From: AP-16 sp036395835
GTDB taxonomy: Bacteria; Pseudomonadota; Alphaproteobacteria; Rhizobiales; Xanthobacteraceae
Direction: 5' to 3'
Length of the DNA: 64,000 bases
Assembly (NCBI GenBank): GCA_036395835.1
Contig: DASWCW010000273.1
Coordinates: 6,289-70,288 of the forward strand
Each line of letters starts with the position of its first letter. Within the stretch, counting starts at the first letter, position 1. The notes under the pieces are model-generated. The model searched no databases and was not told the DNA's origin. It saw only the letters and a program-made list of their open reading frames with translations. A program made the translations under genes and the position numbers. This document shows, one piece after another, positions 16,823 through 26,018 of this stretch.

Positions 16823-19600
16823 TCAGCGCGAGGCCGCGCAAGAAGCGGGCACCGCATGCAACACGGCGAACGGCATGGTCGCGAATAGATCCACGACGGG
16901 GATTTCGCTGTCGGGAAAGCTTCGCCCCGGGACGAGCAGGTCCGTCATCGAGCCGAGGCCGTCCGACACCAGGGAAGCGCGCCAGGCAGCGCCGCGGGGC
17001 CATTCGCGCCCGCCGTCGGTGAAGCGGCTAAACTGGCGGCCGACCGCAACGATCACCGCCTCGCGCCCCCGAGACCGCGCGAACGCCAGCACGTGGTCGC
17101 GGTGCTCTCCTGCAACCCGCACCGGCGCATGATCGCCGTTGCGGAATAGCGATGCGTACGCGGTGCGCAACGCGAGCAGCCGGCTCGTCAGCGCCAGCTT
17201 GATCCTTCCGTCTTCCCACGAGGCCTGCAGCGCCCGCCAATCCTGTTCGGCGGCAAGTCCCGCGAGCGCCGCCTGTCGGATGCCGAAAGCGACGGGGCGG
17301 CGATTGTCGGGATCGACGAGCGAAAGATCCCAAAACTCGCTGCCCTGATAGAAGTCCGGAACGCCCGGAACCGTCGCCTTGATCGTGAGCTGCGCCAGGC
17401 CATTGAGCGCGCCGAGCAGCGCCACGCGATGGGCGAAAGCATGGAAGGATTCGAGAAAGGCCGCCGATTGCTTGGGGTCGAGGATGTCGCCGACGAACGC
17501 CGTCAGGCCGCGCTCGTAAGCCTGGTCAGGATCGAGCCAGCTCGTCTCGAGCTTGCTCTCGCGCGCGGCCTTCACCGCATAGGCCTGCATGCGCTCGACG
17601 AAGCCTGCATCCGGTGCCGTAGGCGGCCAGGCGCCGAGCAGCGCCTGATAGAGCAGATATTGGTGACCTGGCGAGGGGATCGGCTTTCCCTTTGTGCGAT
17701 CGACGAAACGGCCGTTGGCGTCGCTCCATGCCTTCACCTGCTCGATCCATTCGTCGGCCAGCTCCGAGAGCGCCAACAATCGCGCGCGCGCATCCTCACC
17801 GCGCTTGGTGTCGTGCGTGGCAGTTGCCGTCATGCCGAATGCAGAAGCGCCCGCCCGCGCCGTCATGCGCCGATGAAATTCCGCGATGCCCAGCGCCGGT
17901 GCCGCTGGATCGCCGCCGACTTCGTTGCAGGCGAGGAGCCGCAGGTAGCGATAGCACGCGGTGTCTTCCAGCGACTTCGCCATCAAGGGCCCGGTGAACT
18001 GTTGGACTCTGGTGGCAAACTCACGGACACGTGTTCGGCTGTAACCGGCGCGTTTCGGCGCAATCAGATCGAGCGTGAGCGCTGCCTGCAGAAAATCGAG
18101 TATCGGCTGGAGGCCGGGCCTGCACGCCCTTGCCCGGCTGATGGCTTGCGCGATGGTCGCCCGATCGGCGGGCGAAGCGCCTTCGGCGCCGACGTAGGTC
18201 CGATAGACCGGGAAGTGCAGCAAATACAGCCGCAGCGCTTGCCCGAGCGCCGCGTGGGTGAAATCGCGACTCTGCCAATGCCCCGCGGCGATCCTCACCA
18301 GCAGACGCACGAGCATGTCGAGATCTCCCGCGAACAGGGCTTCGAGCACGGCGCGCTTCGATTGCAGCAGGATTTCGGAGAAATCCGCATCATTGCCCGG
18401 TATCTGCCGGCGATACCGCTCGAGTGCCTCCAATCCGCGCGCATCGACCAATAGCCGCGCGATCGCGTTCAGCCATTCGTATCCGGTCGTGCCGGCCACG
18501 CCGGCAAGTTCGGGCATCGGTTCGCCCTCTCCGAGGATCTTCTCCACGATCACATAAAACGGCGGCTCCGCGGCCCCGCGTGCTTCCCGGATGAGATGCT
18601 GGAGCGATCGACAGTACTCGATCGGATCGGCGAGGCCGTCGATGTGGTCGATTCTGAGCCCGTGCAGCCGGCCCTCGCCGACGAGCCGGGAGACCAAGCC
18701 ATGTACGGCCGCAAACGTGCCGGGATTCTCGACCCGAAGCCCCGCGAGATCGTTGATATCGAAAAAGCGTCGATAGTTGATCTCGCTCGCGGCGACGCGC
18801 CAATGGGCGACACGATAGTGCTGCCGCTCCAGCAGGCGATGCAGCGCGCGAACCCGCGCACGAGGCCCAAGCTTGGGACGATAGGCTTCGAGGCCGCTCG
18901 CAATGAGACGCGCCGCTTCCTTCGAGCTTGCGAGTGCGCCTTTGAGCGCCGCGGCGTCCTCGCGCGTGCGCGCCCGATGCGCTCGGGCAAGCTCGAGCAG
19001 CCGGCGCCCCGCCGTGGTGTGTTGCGCTCCGGCGGCGGCAACGACGGCGCGGATCAGGTGCGGATACACATCCGGCCGGATCGGCAGCCGGTGCGGATCG
19101 TACCAGGCGGAGAAAGTCCCGTCCGTTTCCGCGAATTTCAGCACGATCTCGCCGGCTTCGAGCGCTTCGCCGTAGGGCCTACCCAGAATCGGCAGCAGCA
19201 GCCGGCCGCGGCTCGATGGTGCATCCCAGTCGATATCGAACGAGCCGGCGTGAGGCGAGCCGTCCCCCCATTCGAGCACGTCGAGCCACCAGGCATTGTC
19301 CGCGCCGCCGATGCCGACGTGATTGGGCACGAAATCGAGGATCAAGCCTAGATCGGCACGCGCGAGGGCTTGCGACAATCTGGCGAACGCCGCTTCGCCG
19401 CCGAATTCCGGATTAAGCGCATTGTGGTCGACGATGTCGTAGCCGTGCGCGCTTCCGGGGCGCGCCTTCAGAAAAGGTGAGGCATAGAGATGGCTGACCC
19501 CGAGCGCCGCGAGATAAGGCACAAGATCCGCCGCGGCGTCGAAGCCGAAGCCGGCGGAAAGCTGCAGCCGATAGGTCGCAATCGGAACATCGGGCGGCAT
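16823..19600 (-). CDS. treY: Malto-oligosyltrehalose synthase TreY
   Basis: The protein has 925 residues. It converts the reducing-end linkage of maltodextrins to a trehalosyl unit, the first step of the TreYZ route. The GH13 barrel opens with ATYRLQLSAGFGFDAAADLV and SPFLKARPGSAHGYD; catalytic residues are in HGLRIDHIDG (Asp about 317) and FYVIVEKILG (Glu about 351). TATHDTKRGEDARARLLALS and VPGVPDFYQGSEFWDLSLVDPDNRR are TreY signatures. Its ATG shares one base with the treZ stop (TGATG), implying coupled translation. It is the last gene of the glgX-treZ-treY operon. Longer open frame upstream only shadows treZ. Confidence 0.96.
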   Translation of the reverse strand: MPPDVPIATYRLQLSAGFGFDAAADLVPYLAALGVSHLYASPFLKARPGSAHGYDIVDHNALNPEFGGEAAFARLSQALARADLGLILDFVPNHVGIGGADNAWWLDVLEWGDGSPHAGSFDIDWDAPSSRGRLLLPILGRPYGEALEAGEIVLKFAETDGTFSAWYDPHRLPIRPDVYPHLIRAVVAAAGAQHTTAGRRLLELARAHRARTREDAAALKGALASSKEAARLIASGLEAYRPKLGPRARVRALHRLLERQHYRVAHWRVAASEINYRRFFDINDLAGLRVENPGTFAAVHGLVSRLVGEGRLHGLRIDHIDGLADPIEYCRSLQHLIREARGAAEPPFYVIVEKILGEGEPMPELAGVAGTTGYEWLNAIARLLVDARGLEALERYRRQIPGNDADFSEILLQSKRAVLEALFAGDLDMLVRLLVRIAAGHWQSRDFTHAALGQALRLYLLHFPVYRTYVGAEGASPADRATIAQAISRARACRPGLQPILDFLQAALTLDLIAPKRAGYSRTRVREFATRVQQFTGPLMAKSLEDTACYRYLRLLACNEVGGDPAAPALGIAEFHRRMTARAGASAFGMTATATHDTKRGEDARARLLALSELADEWIEQVKAWSDANGRFVDRTKGKPIPSPGHQYLLYQALLGAWPPTAPDAGFVERMQAYAVKAARESKLETSWLDPDQAYERGLTAFVGDILDPKQSAAFLESFHAFAHRVALLGALNGLAQLTIKATVPGVPDFYQGSEFWDLSLVDPDNRRPVAFGIRQAALAGLAAEQDWRALQASWEDGRIKLALTSRLLALRTAYASLFRNGDHAPVRVAGEHRDHVLAFARSRGREAVIVAVGRQFSRFTDGGREWPRGAAWRASLVSDGLGSMTDLLVPGRSFPDSEIPVVDLFATMPFAVLHAVPASCAASR

Positions 19601-21369
19601 CACGCGATGCTCCAGAACACCGACCACGGCGGCAGTTCCGGCGGCGGCGCTCCGCCCCAGATGGGCTGCCCGTGAACGGCCTCCGCCGGGCGGCTGCGCG
19701 GCGGCTCGCCGAGATTGGCAACGAGCGCGAGTCGGCTGCCGTCGCCGAGCCGCCAATATGCAACGACGACGCCGTCGCGCCACTCCGCGCACGCATCGTT
19801 GCGCTCCAGGTTTTGCAGCCGCGGTGTAATGTGCTGCCGGCGCAGTTCGAGCAAACGCCGGACGAGCGCGAAGCGTTCTTTGTGCGGCGATCGATCGAGT
19901 GCACTCCAATCGAGCACGGCGGAGCGAAACGTCCGTTCCGCGATCGGATCCGGCAGAGCCCGCTCGCACGGGTCCGAATAGGCCGCCGCGAACTCGGTTT
20001 TGCGACCGCGCCGCACCGCGTCGGCAAGCTCGCCGCCGAAATCGCAGAAGAACGCAAACGGCTGCGTCGCGCCCCATTCCTGGCCCATGAACAGCAGAGG
20101 CGGCATCGGCGCGAGCAGCATGATTTGCAGCGCCGCCTCGATCGCCGACCCAGATGCAAGCACGCAGAGGCGTTCTCCGAGCGGCCGGTTTCCGATCTGG
20201 TCGTGGTTCTGCAGAAAGCTGATGAACGCGGAGGGCGGCAGCCCGGTGCTCGGTTCGCCGCGGCGGGCGCCGTTGCGGTGCGCCGAGGGCTCGCCCTGGT
20301 AGGCGAATCCGGTCGACAGAATCCGGGCGAGCCGCGCTCCGGGCGCATCCCGGTAATCGCGATAATATCCCGCGTGCTCGCCGGTCAGCAGCACGTGCCA
20401 GGCATGGTGATAATCGTCGTTCCATTGCGCCCGATACTTGCCTTGCGGCGGGTCGGCGAGCGGGTCGAGCAGACTCGCGCGATTGTCGTCGTTCTCCAGG
20501 ATGAGATGAATGCTGCGACCGGTCTCGGCGGCGAACGCGCCGACCGCCCGGCTCAGCTCGGCGAGGATCGGCGGCTCGCCTTGCTCGACGATGGCGTGCA
20601 CCGCATCGAGTCGCAGGCCATCGAAACGGTAATCGCGCAACCATGCCAGCGCATTTTCGATGGCGAAGCGCCGCACCTGCGGCACGTTGTAATCGATGGC
20701 CTTGCCCCAAGGCGTGCCATGCGCGTTCGTGAAGAACGCCGGCGCATAACGGCCGAGGTAATTTCCTTCCGGCCCGAAGTGATTGTAGACGACGTCGAGG
20801 AACACCATGAGCTCGCGCTCGTGCGCCGCATCGATGAGCGCTCGCAGATCCTCGGGGCGGCCGTAGGCGCTGTCCGGCGCGAACGGCAGCACGCCGTCGT
20901 AACCCCAGTTCCACCGTCCGGCGAAATCCGCGATCGGCATCAGCTCGATCGCGGTGATGCCGGTGGCGGCGAGGTGATCGAGCCTCTCGATTGCTCCCCG
21001 AAACGTGCCTGCCGGCGTGAACGCTCCGACGTGCAGCTCGAGAATGGCCGCCTCCGGCCACGGCCGCCCGCGCCATTCCGGCGCGCCCCAGGCGTAATGC
21101 GGATCGACTACTTCGCTCGGTCCACGCACATCCTCCGGCTGAAAGCGCGAGGCGGGATCCGGGACGATAAGGTCGCCATCGATCCGGAAGCGATAGCGAG
21201 TACCCGGTCCCGCCTCTCGAATAATGGTCTCGAACCAGCCCCGCGTTTGCGCCCGCATGGAATGAAGATCGTCGAGCACGAGATCGACGCGTTTGGCGGC
21301 CGGAGCCCACAACCGGAATGTCACGCCGCCTTGCGGGTTGATCCACGGTCCGAAACTTGCCGCGGTCAT
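19600..21369 (-). CDS. treZ: Malto-oligosyltrehalose trehalohydrolase TreZ
   Basis: The protein has 589 residues. It releases trehalose from the TreY product. An N-terminal carbohydrate-binding module (FRLWAPAAKRVDLVL) precedes the GH13 barrel with the HVGAFTPAGTF motif, FLDVVYNHFGPEGNYL, catalytic Asp about 255 in DGLRLDAVHAI, Glu about 288 in LILENDDN, and FLQNHDQIGNRPLGERL. These are TreZ-specific variants of the GH13 motifs. The ATG overlaps the glgX stop (ATGA) and the stop overlaps treY (TGATG), so the three genes are translationally chained. Longer in-frame starts lie inside glgX and are rejected. Confidence 0.96.
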   Translation of the reverse strand: MTAASFGPWINPQGGVTFRLWAPAAKRVDLVLDDLHSMRAQTRGWFETIIREAGPGTRYRFRIDGDLIVPDPASRFQPEDVRGPSEVVDPHYAWGAPEWRGRPWPEAAILELHVGAFTPAGTFRGAIERLDHLAATGITAIELMPIADFAGRWNWGYDGVLPFAPDSAYGRPEDLRALIDAAHERELMVFLDVVYNHFGPEGNYLGRYAPAFFTNAHGTPWGKAIDYNVPQVRRFAIENALAWLRDYRFDGLRLDAVHAIVEQGEPPILAELSRAVGAFAAETGRSIHLILENDDNRASLLDPLADPPQGKYRAQWNDDYHHAWHVLLTGEHAGYYRDYRDAPGARLARILSTGFAYQGEPSAHRNGARRGEPSTGLPPSAFISFLQNHDQIGNRPLGERLCVLASGSAIEAALQIMLLAPMPPLLFMGQEWGATQPFAFFCDFGGELADAVRRGRKTEFAAAYSDPCERALPDPIAERTFRSAVLDWSALDRSPHKERFALVRRLLELRRQHITPRLQNLERNDACAEWRDGVVVAYWRLGDGSRLALVANLGEPPRSRPAEAVHGQPIWGGAPPPELPPWSVFWSIA

Positions 21370-23444
21370 TCCGCTCCCTCGAACACCAGGACCGAGCGCG
21401 GCGGCGCTTCGCAGTGAGATCCGACCCGATATTCGGCGCCTGCGGCTTTCTTCGAGCCCGTCACGGTGGCGAGGAGATGGAACCAACGGCTGCACCGCGG
21501 CCAGGCCGGCAGAACGAAGTCGATCGGCTGCTCCGCCGCGTTGAGCACGATGAAGAGCGGGGTGCCTTGGTCGCCGGGCGGACCGAGCACATAGGAGAGA
21601 TAGCGCGCCTCCGGAAACACCCAGTCGCGATCCGTCATCTCGGTCGCGCGCGGGGTCAGCCAGAGCACATCGTGGGGGCCGTCCTGGCGACGGCCGATCA
21701 ACCAGTGCCGCGGTCTGAGTTGCGCAAATTTCCGGCGCAGGTCCGTAAGCCGGCCGATCAGCTCGGTGAGATCGTCCCCCGGCCGGCCTAGGCCCGACCA
21801 GTCGACCCAGCCGATCTCATTGTCCTGACAGAACGCGTTGTTGTTCCCGCTCTGGCTGTTGCCGACCTCGTCGCCGGCGAGCAGCAGCGGCACCCCCTGA
21901 GCCAACAACAATGAGGCGAGCAGATTGCGCCGCAGCGTGCGACGAAGCTCGAGCACCTTGGGGTCATCCGTCGGCCCTTCCACCCCGCAATTGGTACTCC
22001 AATTCTCGTCGGAGCCGTCGTGATTGTCCTGGCCATTGGCGTCGTTGTGTTTCTTCGAATAGCTCACCAGATCGGCCAGAGTGAATCCATCGTGCACCGT
22101 CACGTGATCGATGCTGGCGCGCGGCGCGCGGCCGCGGCGGCGAAACAGATCGGAGGAGCCCGTCATGCGCGTGCTCAGATCGCCGATCAGGTCTCCCTCT
22201 CCACGCCAACAGCGACGCAGCGTGCGCCGGAACACGTCGTTCCATTCCGACCATTGGGCGGGAAAATTTCCGACCTGATACCCGCCGGGTCCGAGGTCCC
22301 AGGGTTCGGCAATCAGTTTCACTCCGGCCAGCATCGGATCCTGGCAAACGGCGGCAAAGAATGCGCTGTGCGCTTCGAATCCGTTCGGACCGCGGCCGAG
22401 CGTGGTGGCAAGGTCGAAACGAAATCCGTCGACGTGACACACCTCGACCCAATATCGCAGCGAGTCCATCACCACCTGCTGGACGCGCGGATGGCGCAAA
22501 TTGAGCGCGTTGCCTGTTCCGGTGAAATTCTCGTAAAAACGCGGCCTGTCGGCCGTCAGCCAATAATAGGAAAGATTGTCGATGCCGCGGAACGACAGCG
22601 TCGGGCCCAGATGATTGCCCTCCGCGGTGTGGTTGTAGACGACGTCGAGGATAATTTCGATCCCGGCGTCGTGCAGGCGCGCCACGGTGGAGCGGAACTC
22701 GTCGAGCGCATTGTCGACGGCGTAGCGCGGCTCGGGCGCGAAAAACGCCAGCGTGTTGTAGCCCCAGTAGTTGCGCAGGCCGCGCTCGACCAGCAGCCGT
22801 TCGTCGACGAAGGCGTGGATCGGCAGAAGCTCGAGCGTGGTCACGCCGAGTCGTTTGAGGTGATCGATCACGGCCGGCGCGGCGAGCCCGTAAAAGAACC
22901 CGCGCCACCCGGGCGGCACGTCCTCGCGCAATTGCGTGAGTCCCTTGACGTGCGCCTCGTAGACGATGGTGTCCTCCCAGGCGATCCGCGGACCCGCTCC
23001 CGCTCTCCAGGTAAAGGCCTCGTCGATCACCACGGATTTCGGCATACCGCGGGCATTGTCGCGGCGGTCGTAGGAAAGATCGGCTCGCGCGCTGCCGGTG
23101 CGATAGCCGAAATGCGCATCGCTCCATACCAGCCGGCCGGCGAGGCGCTTGGCGTAAGGATCGACCAGCAGCTTGTTCGGATTGAACCTGTGGCCGCGCT
23201 CGGGCTCATAAGGTCCGTGGACGCGATAGCCATAGAGCTGCCCCGGAACCACATCGGGGACGTAACCGTGCCAAACGTCCTCGCTGCGCTCGGGCAGGGC
23301 GAAGCGCTCGAGCTCGCGCCGGCCCTGCCGATCGAACAGGCACAGCTCGACCTTCTCCGCATGCTCCGAGAACAGCGCGAAATTGGTGCCCCGTCCGTCC
23401 CACGTCGCTCCCAATGGATGCGGGCTTCCGGCCTCCACCCGCAT
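21366..23444 (-). CDS. glgX: Glycogen debranching enzyme GlgX
   Basis: The protein has 692 residues. It hydrolyses alpha-1,6 branches of glycogen or glucan, supplying linear maltodextrins to TreY. Features are the N-terminal GSPHPLGATWDGRGTNFALF module, ILDVVYNHTAEGNHLGP, Asp about 341 in VDGFRFDLATTLGRG, Glu about 378 in LIAEPWDLGPGGYQVG, and HDGFTLADLVSYSKKHND. GGAGGG lies 7 nt before the ATG at 23444; codons upstream would run into the promoter. An EcfG-type promoter lies at 23553-23578. It is the first gene of the operon with treZ and treY. Confidence 0.96.
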   Translation of the reverse strand: MRVEAGSPHPLGATWDGRGTNFALFSEHAEKVELCLFDRQGRRELERFALPERSEDVWHGYVPDVVPGQLYGYRVHGPYEPERGHRFNPNKLLVDPYAKRLAGRLVWSDAHFGYRTGSARADLSYDRRDNARGMPKSVVIDEAFTWRAGAGPRIAWEDTIVYEAHVKGLTQLREDVPPGWRGFFYGLAAPAVIDHLKRLGVTTLELLPIHAFVDERLLVERGLRNYWGYNTLAFFAPEPRYAVDNALDEFRSTVARLHDAGIEIILDVVYNHTAEGNHLGPTLSFRGIDNLSYYWLTADRPRFYENFTGTGNALNLRHPRVQQVVMDSLRYWVEVCHVDGFRFDLATTLGRGPNGFEAHSAFFAAVCQDPMLAGVKLIAEPWDLGPGGYQVGNFPAQWSEWNDVFRRTLRRCWRGEGDLIGDLSTRMTGSSDLFRRRGRAPRASIDHVTVHDGFTLADLVSYSKKHNDANGQDNHDGSDENWSTNCGVEGPTDDPKVLELRRTLRRNLLASLLLAQGVPLLLAGDEVGNSQSGNNNAFCQDNEIGWVDWSGLGRPGDDLTELIGRLTDLRRKFAQLRPRHWLIGRRQDGPHDVLWLTPRATEMTDRDWVFPEARYLSYVLGPPGDQGTPLFIVLNAAEQPIDFVLPAWPRCSRWFHLLATVTGSKKAAGAEYRVGSHCEAPPRSVLVFEGAE

Positions 23445-23864
23445 GCTAGCCCTCCGGAACCGAAACCACGATCGGAATTTCTCTATGTATGTCCAGATGG
23501 TTAGCCTATTTTGCGGGGAGACTTCGGGACTCTGAGTGCCGATTTGATTCCCAACGTCTAGCCTCGGCCACCTGTTCCAACCCGTCGGCAACCTCCTCCG
23601 TTAACACACGCGCATATACCGGGTCGTTGTCTTGTTGTCCCTTTGTCTTGATGCGCCAGCAGGAATCGGCGGAATGATGCATGTGACAATCCGATGGCGG
23701 CCAGTTAATCCGAAGATCACTCGGGTTCGATTTTAGTGAACCACTCGGCCCTTTCCAGCGTCCGGCTCAGTGTTGCCTTATCGTCCTTGGGTCTGATTTC
23801 AATCGTAGTTTGGCTTGCGAATTGCCAATAATCTTCGCCGCATGGCTGTCGATAAGCCAAACGC
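23445..23864. other. Gap between glgB and glgX with promoter and possible gene relic
   Basis: A 420-bp gap with visibly lower GC than its surroundings. It contains the minus-strand EcfG-type promoter (23553-23578). Two protein-like reading frames occur on the minus strand. One runs from ATG 23682 to the stop at 23506-23508 (58 residues, starting MHHSADSCWRIK) and overlaps the promoter. The other is a start-less frame ending at 23717 that reads ...GEDYWQFASQTTIEIRPKD.... Neither has a ribosome site. They look like remains of a decayed or inserted gene; I cannot name the family. Confidence 0.4.
23553..23578 (-). promoter_or_regulatory. EcfG-type promoter for the glgX-treZ-treY operon
   Basis: On the minus strand GGAAC (23574-23578), 17 nt, CGTT (23553-23556). 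The -10 end is about 108 bp before the glgX ATG. Confidence 0.82.
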
Positions 23865-26018
23865 CTAGCCGTCCGGAACGAGGAACAATCCCGCCAATGG
23901 CGGCACGACCAGATTCAATTCCGGACCCGAGCCTTTGTCGCTTGCCGTGATCGATCCGGCGTTCCCGACGTTGCTGCCGCCATAGATCGCAGCATCGCTG
24001 TTGAGGATTTCACGCCAGCGTCCGCTCCTGGGGACCCTGAGGCGGTAATCGTAGCGGACCTGCGGGGTGAAATTGACGACGACGACGCAAGGTGCGCGGC
24101 CGTCGCGCGCCTTGCGCTGCCAGGCGAACGTGCTGCGGTCGGTGTCATCCGAGACGATCCATTCGAACCCCGCCGCCTCGCAATCGAGCTCGTGCAGGGC
24201 GGGCACCGAGCGGTAGAGGCGATTGAGATCGCGCACCAGCGCCTGGATGCCGCCGTGGCGCGGCTGCGCCAGCAGATGCCAGTCGAGGCTGCGCTCGTGG
24301 CTCCATTCCTGCTCCTGCGCGAACTCGCCGCCCATGAACAGCAATTTCTTGCCAGGATGGCCATACAAGAAGGTGTAATAGGCGCGCATGTTGGCGAATC
24401 GCTGCCACTCGTCGCCCGGCATCCTGCCGAGGATCGAGCGCTTGCCGTGCACGACCTCGTCGTGGGAGAGCGGCAGAACGAAATTCTCGAAGAAGGCGTA
24501 ATGCAGGCCGAATACGACGTCGCCGTGGTGATGCTTGCGATAGACCGGATCCTTGCTGATGTAATTGAGGGTGTCGTGCATCCATCCCATGTTCCATTTG
24601 TAGCCGAAGCCGAGGCCGCCCCAGTCGACCGGGCGCGATACCATGGGCCATGCAGTGGATTCCTCGGCGATGGTGGTTGCGTGCGGATGCTGGAGGAATA
24701 CTTCGGTGTTGCACCGACGCATGAAATCGATCGCTTCGAGGTTCTCGCGGCCGCCGAAGCGGTTCGGGATCCAGCCGCCGGGAGGACGGCTGTAATCGAG
24801 GTAGAGCATGGATGCGACGGCATCGACCCGCAGCGCATCGATGCGGTAGCGCTCGAGCCAGAACAGCGCGTTCGCCAGCAGGAAATTCGCGACTTCGACC
24901 CGGCCGAAATTGTAGACCAGCGTATTCCAATCGAGATGGCGCCCCTGCATCGGATCGGCGTGCTCGTAGAGCGCCGTGCCGTCGAACTGCGCCAGCGCGT
25001 GCGGATCATCGGGGAAATGTCCCGGAACCCAATCGAGCACCACGGCAAGCCCGGCGTCGTGGCAGGCATCGACGAGGTGCAGGAAATCGTCGGGGCCGCC
25101 GTAGCGGCTCGTCGGCGCGTAGATGCCGGTCGGCTGATAGCCCCAGGATCCGTCGAACGGGTGCTCCATCACCGGCAGGAACTCGACGTGGGTGAAGCCG
25201 AGATCGCGCACATAGGCCGGCAGTTCCTCGGCGAGTTCCCGGTAGGTCAGCCAGCGGTTGCCCTGCTCGGGCCGGCGGCGCCAGGAGCCGAGGTGGACCT
25301 CGTAGATCGCGATCGGGGCACTCAGCGCATTGGCGCCGGTCGGGGAGGGATGCGGCTCGAGCCGCTCTACGTCGAACACGACCGAGGCGGTCGAGGGGCG
25401 CAGCTCGGCCGCGAACGCGAACGGATCGGCTTTGAGCGGCAGCAGCGAGCCGGTGGCCGCGAGGATCTCGAACTTGTACTTGTCTCCGGTCCGCGCGCCG
25501 GGAACGAAGATTTCCCAGAACCCGTTGCCGCGTACGCGCATGGCATGCCGGCGGCCGTCCCAAAAATTGAAATCGCCGATGACGCTGACCCGGCGCGCAT
25601 TCGGCGCGAACACCGCGAATCCGACGCCGTCGACGCCTTCGAGCGAAAGCGGGTGAGCGCCGAGCTTTTCATACGCCCGTAGATGCCTGCCCTCGCCGAG
25701 CAGATGCAGATCGAAATCGGAAAGGATCGGGGGAAACCGGTAGGCGTCCTCGAACTCGACGGGATGCTCCCCGAACCGCGCGCGCAGGCGATACGGCCGA
25801 TCGACCGCTTCGACCCGGCCTGCGAACAGTCCGGCCGGATGAATTCGCGCCAATGGGTGCTCCTCGCCCCCGCTCTCGACGACCGACACCTGCCGTGCAT
25901 CCGGCAGATAGGCACGCACGATCGGCACGCCGTCGTCGAGATGCGGACCGAGATAAGCGAACGGATCGGCGTGGCGGCCTTCGATCAGCGCGATGGCCTC
26001 GGCGGGGAGCTGGGTCAT
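23865..26018 (-). CDS. glgB: 1,4-alpha-glucan branching enzyme GlgB
   Basis: The protein has 717 residues. It introduces alpha-1,6 branches, here probably into glucan made by GlgE. The N-terminal half has two CBM48-like modules (HADPFAYLGPH; FAVFAPNARRVSVIGDFNFW), then the catalytic barrel with GSWGYQPTGIYAPTSRYG, Asp about 401 in DALRVDAVASMLYLDYSR, Glu about 451 in TIAEESTAWP, and LPLSHDEVVHGKRS. The ATG overlaps the treS stop (ATGA), giving tight coupling; the start codon at 26087 lies inside treS and is rejected. It is the last gene of the glgE-treS-glgB operon. Confidence 0.97.
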   Translation of the reverse strand: MTQLPAEAIALIEGRHADPFAYLGPHLDDGVPIVRAYLPDARQVSVVESGGEEHPLARIHPAGLFAGRVEAVDRPYRLRARFGEHPVEFEDAYRFPPILSDFDLHLLGEGRHLRAYEKLGAHPLSLEGVDGVGFAVFAPNARRVSVIGDFNFWDGRRHAMRVRGNGFWEIFVPGARTGDKYKFEILAATGSLLPLKADPFAFAAELRPSTASVVFDVERLEPHPSPTGANALSAPIAIYEVHLGSWRRRPEQGNRWLTYRELAEELPAYVRDLGFTHVEFLPVMEHPFDGSWGYQPTGIYAPTSRYGGPDDFLHLVDACHDAGLAVVLDWVPGHFPDDPHALAQFDGTALYEHADPMQGRHLDWNTLVYNFGRVEVANFLLANALFWLERYRIDALRVDAVASMLYLDYSRPPGGWIPNRFGGRENLEAIDFMRRCNTEVFLQHPHATTIAEESTAWPMVSRPVDWGGLGFGYKWNMGWMHDTLNYISKDPVYRKHHHGDVVFGLHYAFFENFVLPLSHDEVVHGKRSILGRMPGDEWQRFANMRAYYTFLYGHPGKKLLFMGGEFAQEQEWSHERSLDWHLLAQPRHGGIQALVRDLNRLYRSVPALHELDCEAAGFEWIVSDDTDRSTFAWQRKARDGRAPCVVVVNFTPQVRYDYRLRVPRSGRWREILNSDAAIYGGSNVGNAGSITASDKGSGPELNLVVPPLAGLFLVPDG

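Noticed and set aside
19672..21417. Long plus-strand frame over treZ
   Set aside because: Antisense shadow; treZ motifs on the other strand are complete.
23506..23682. 58-codon minus-strand frame as a real gene
   Set aside because: It overlaps the EcfG promoter of glgX and has no ribosome site; kept only as a possible relic.
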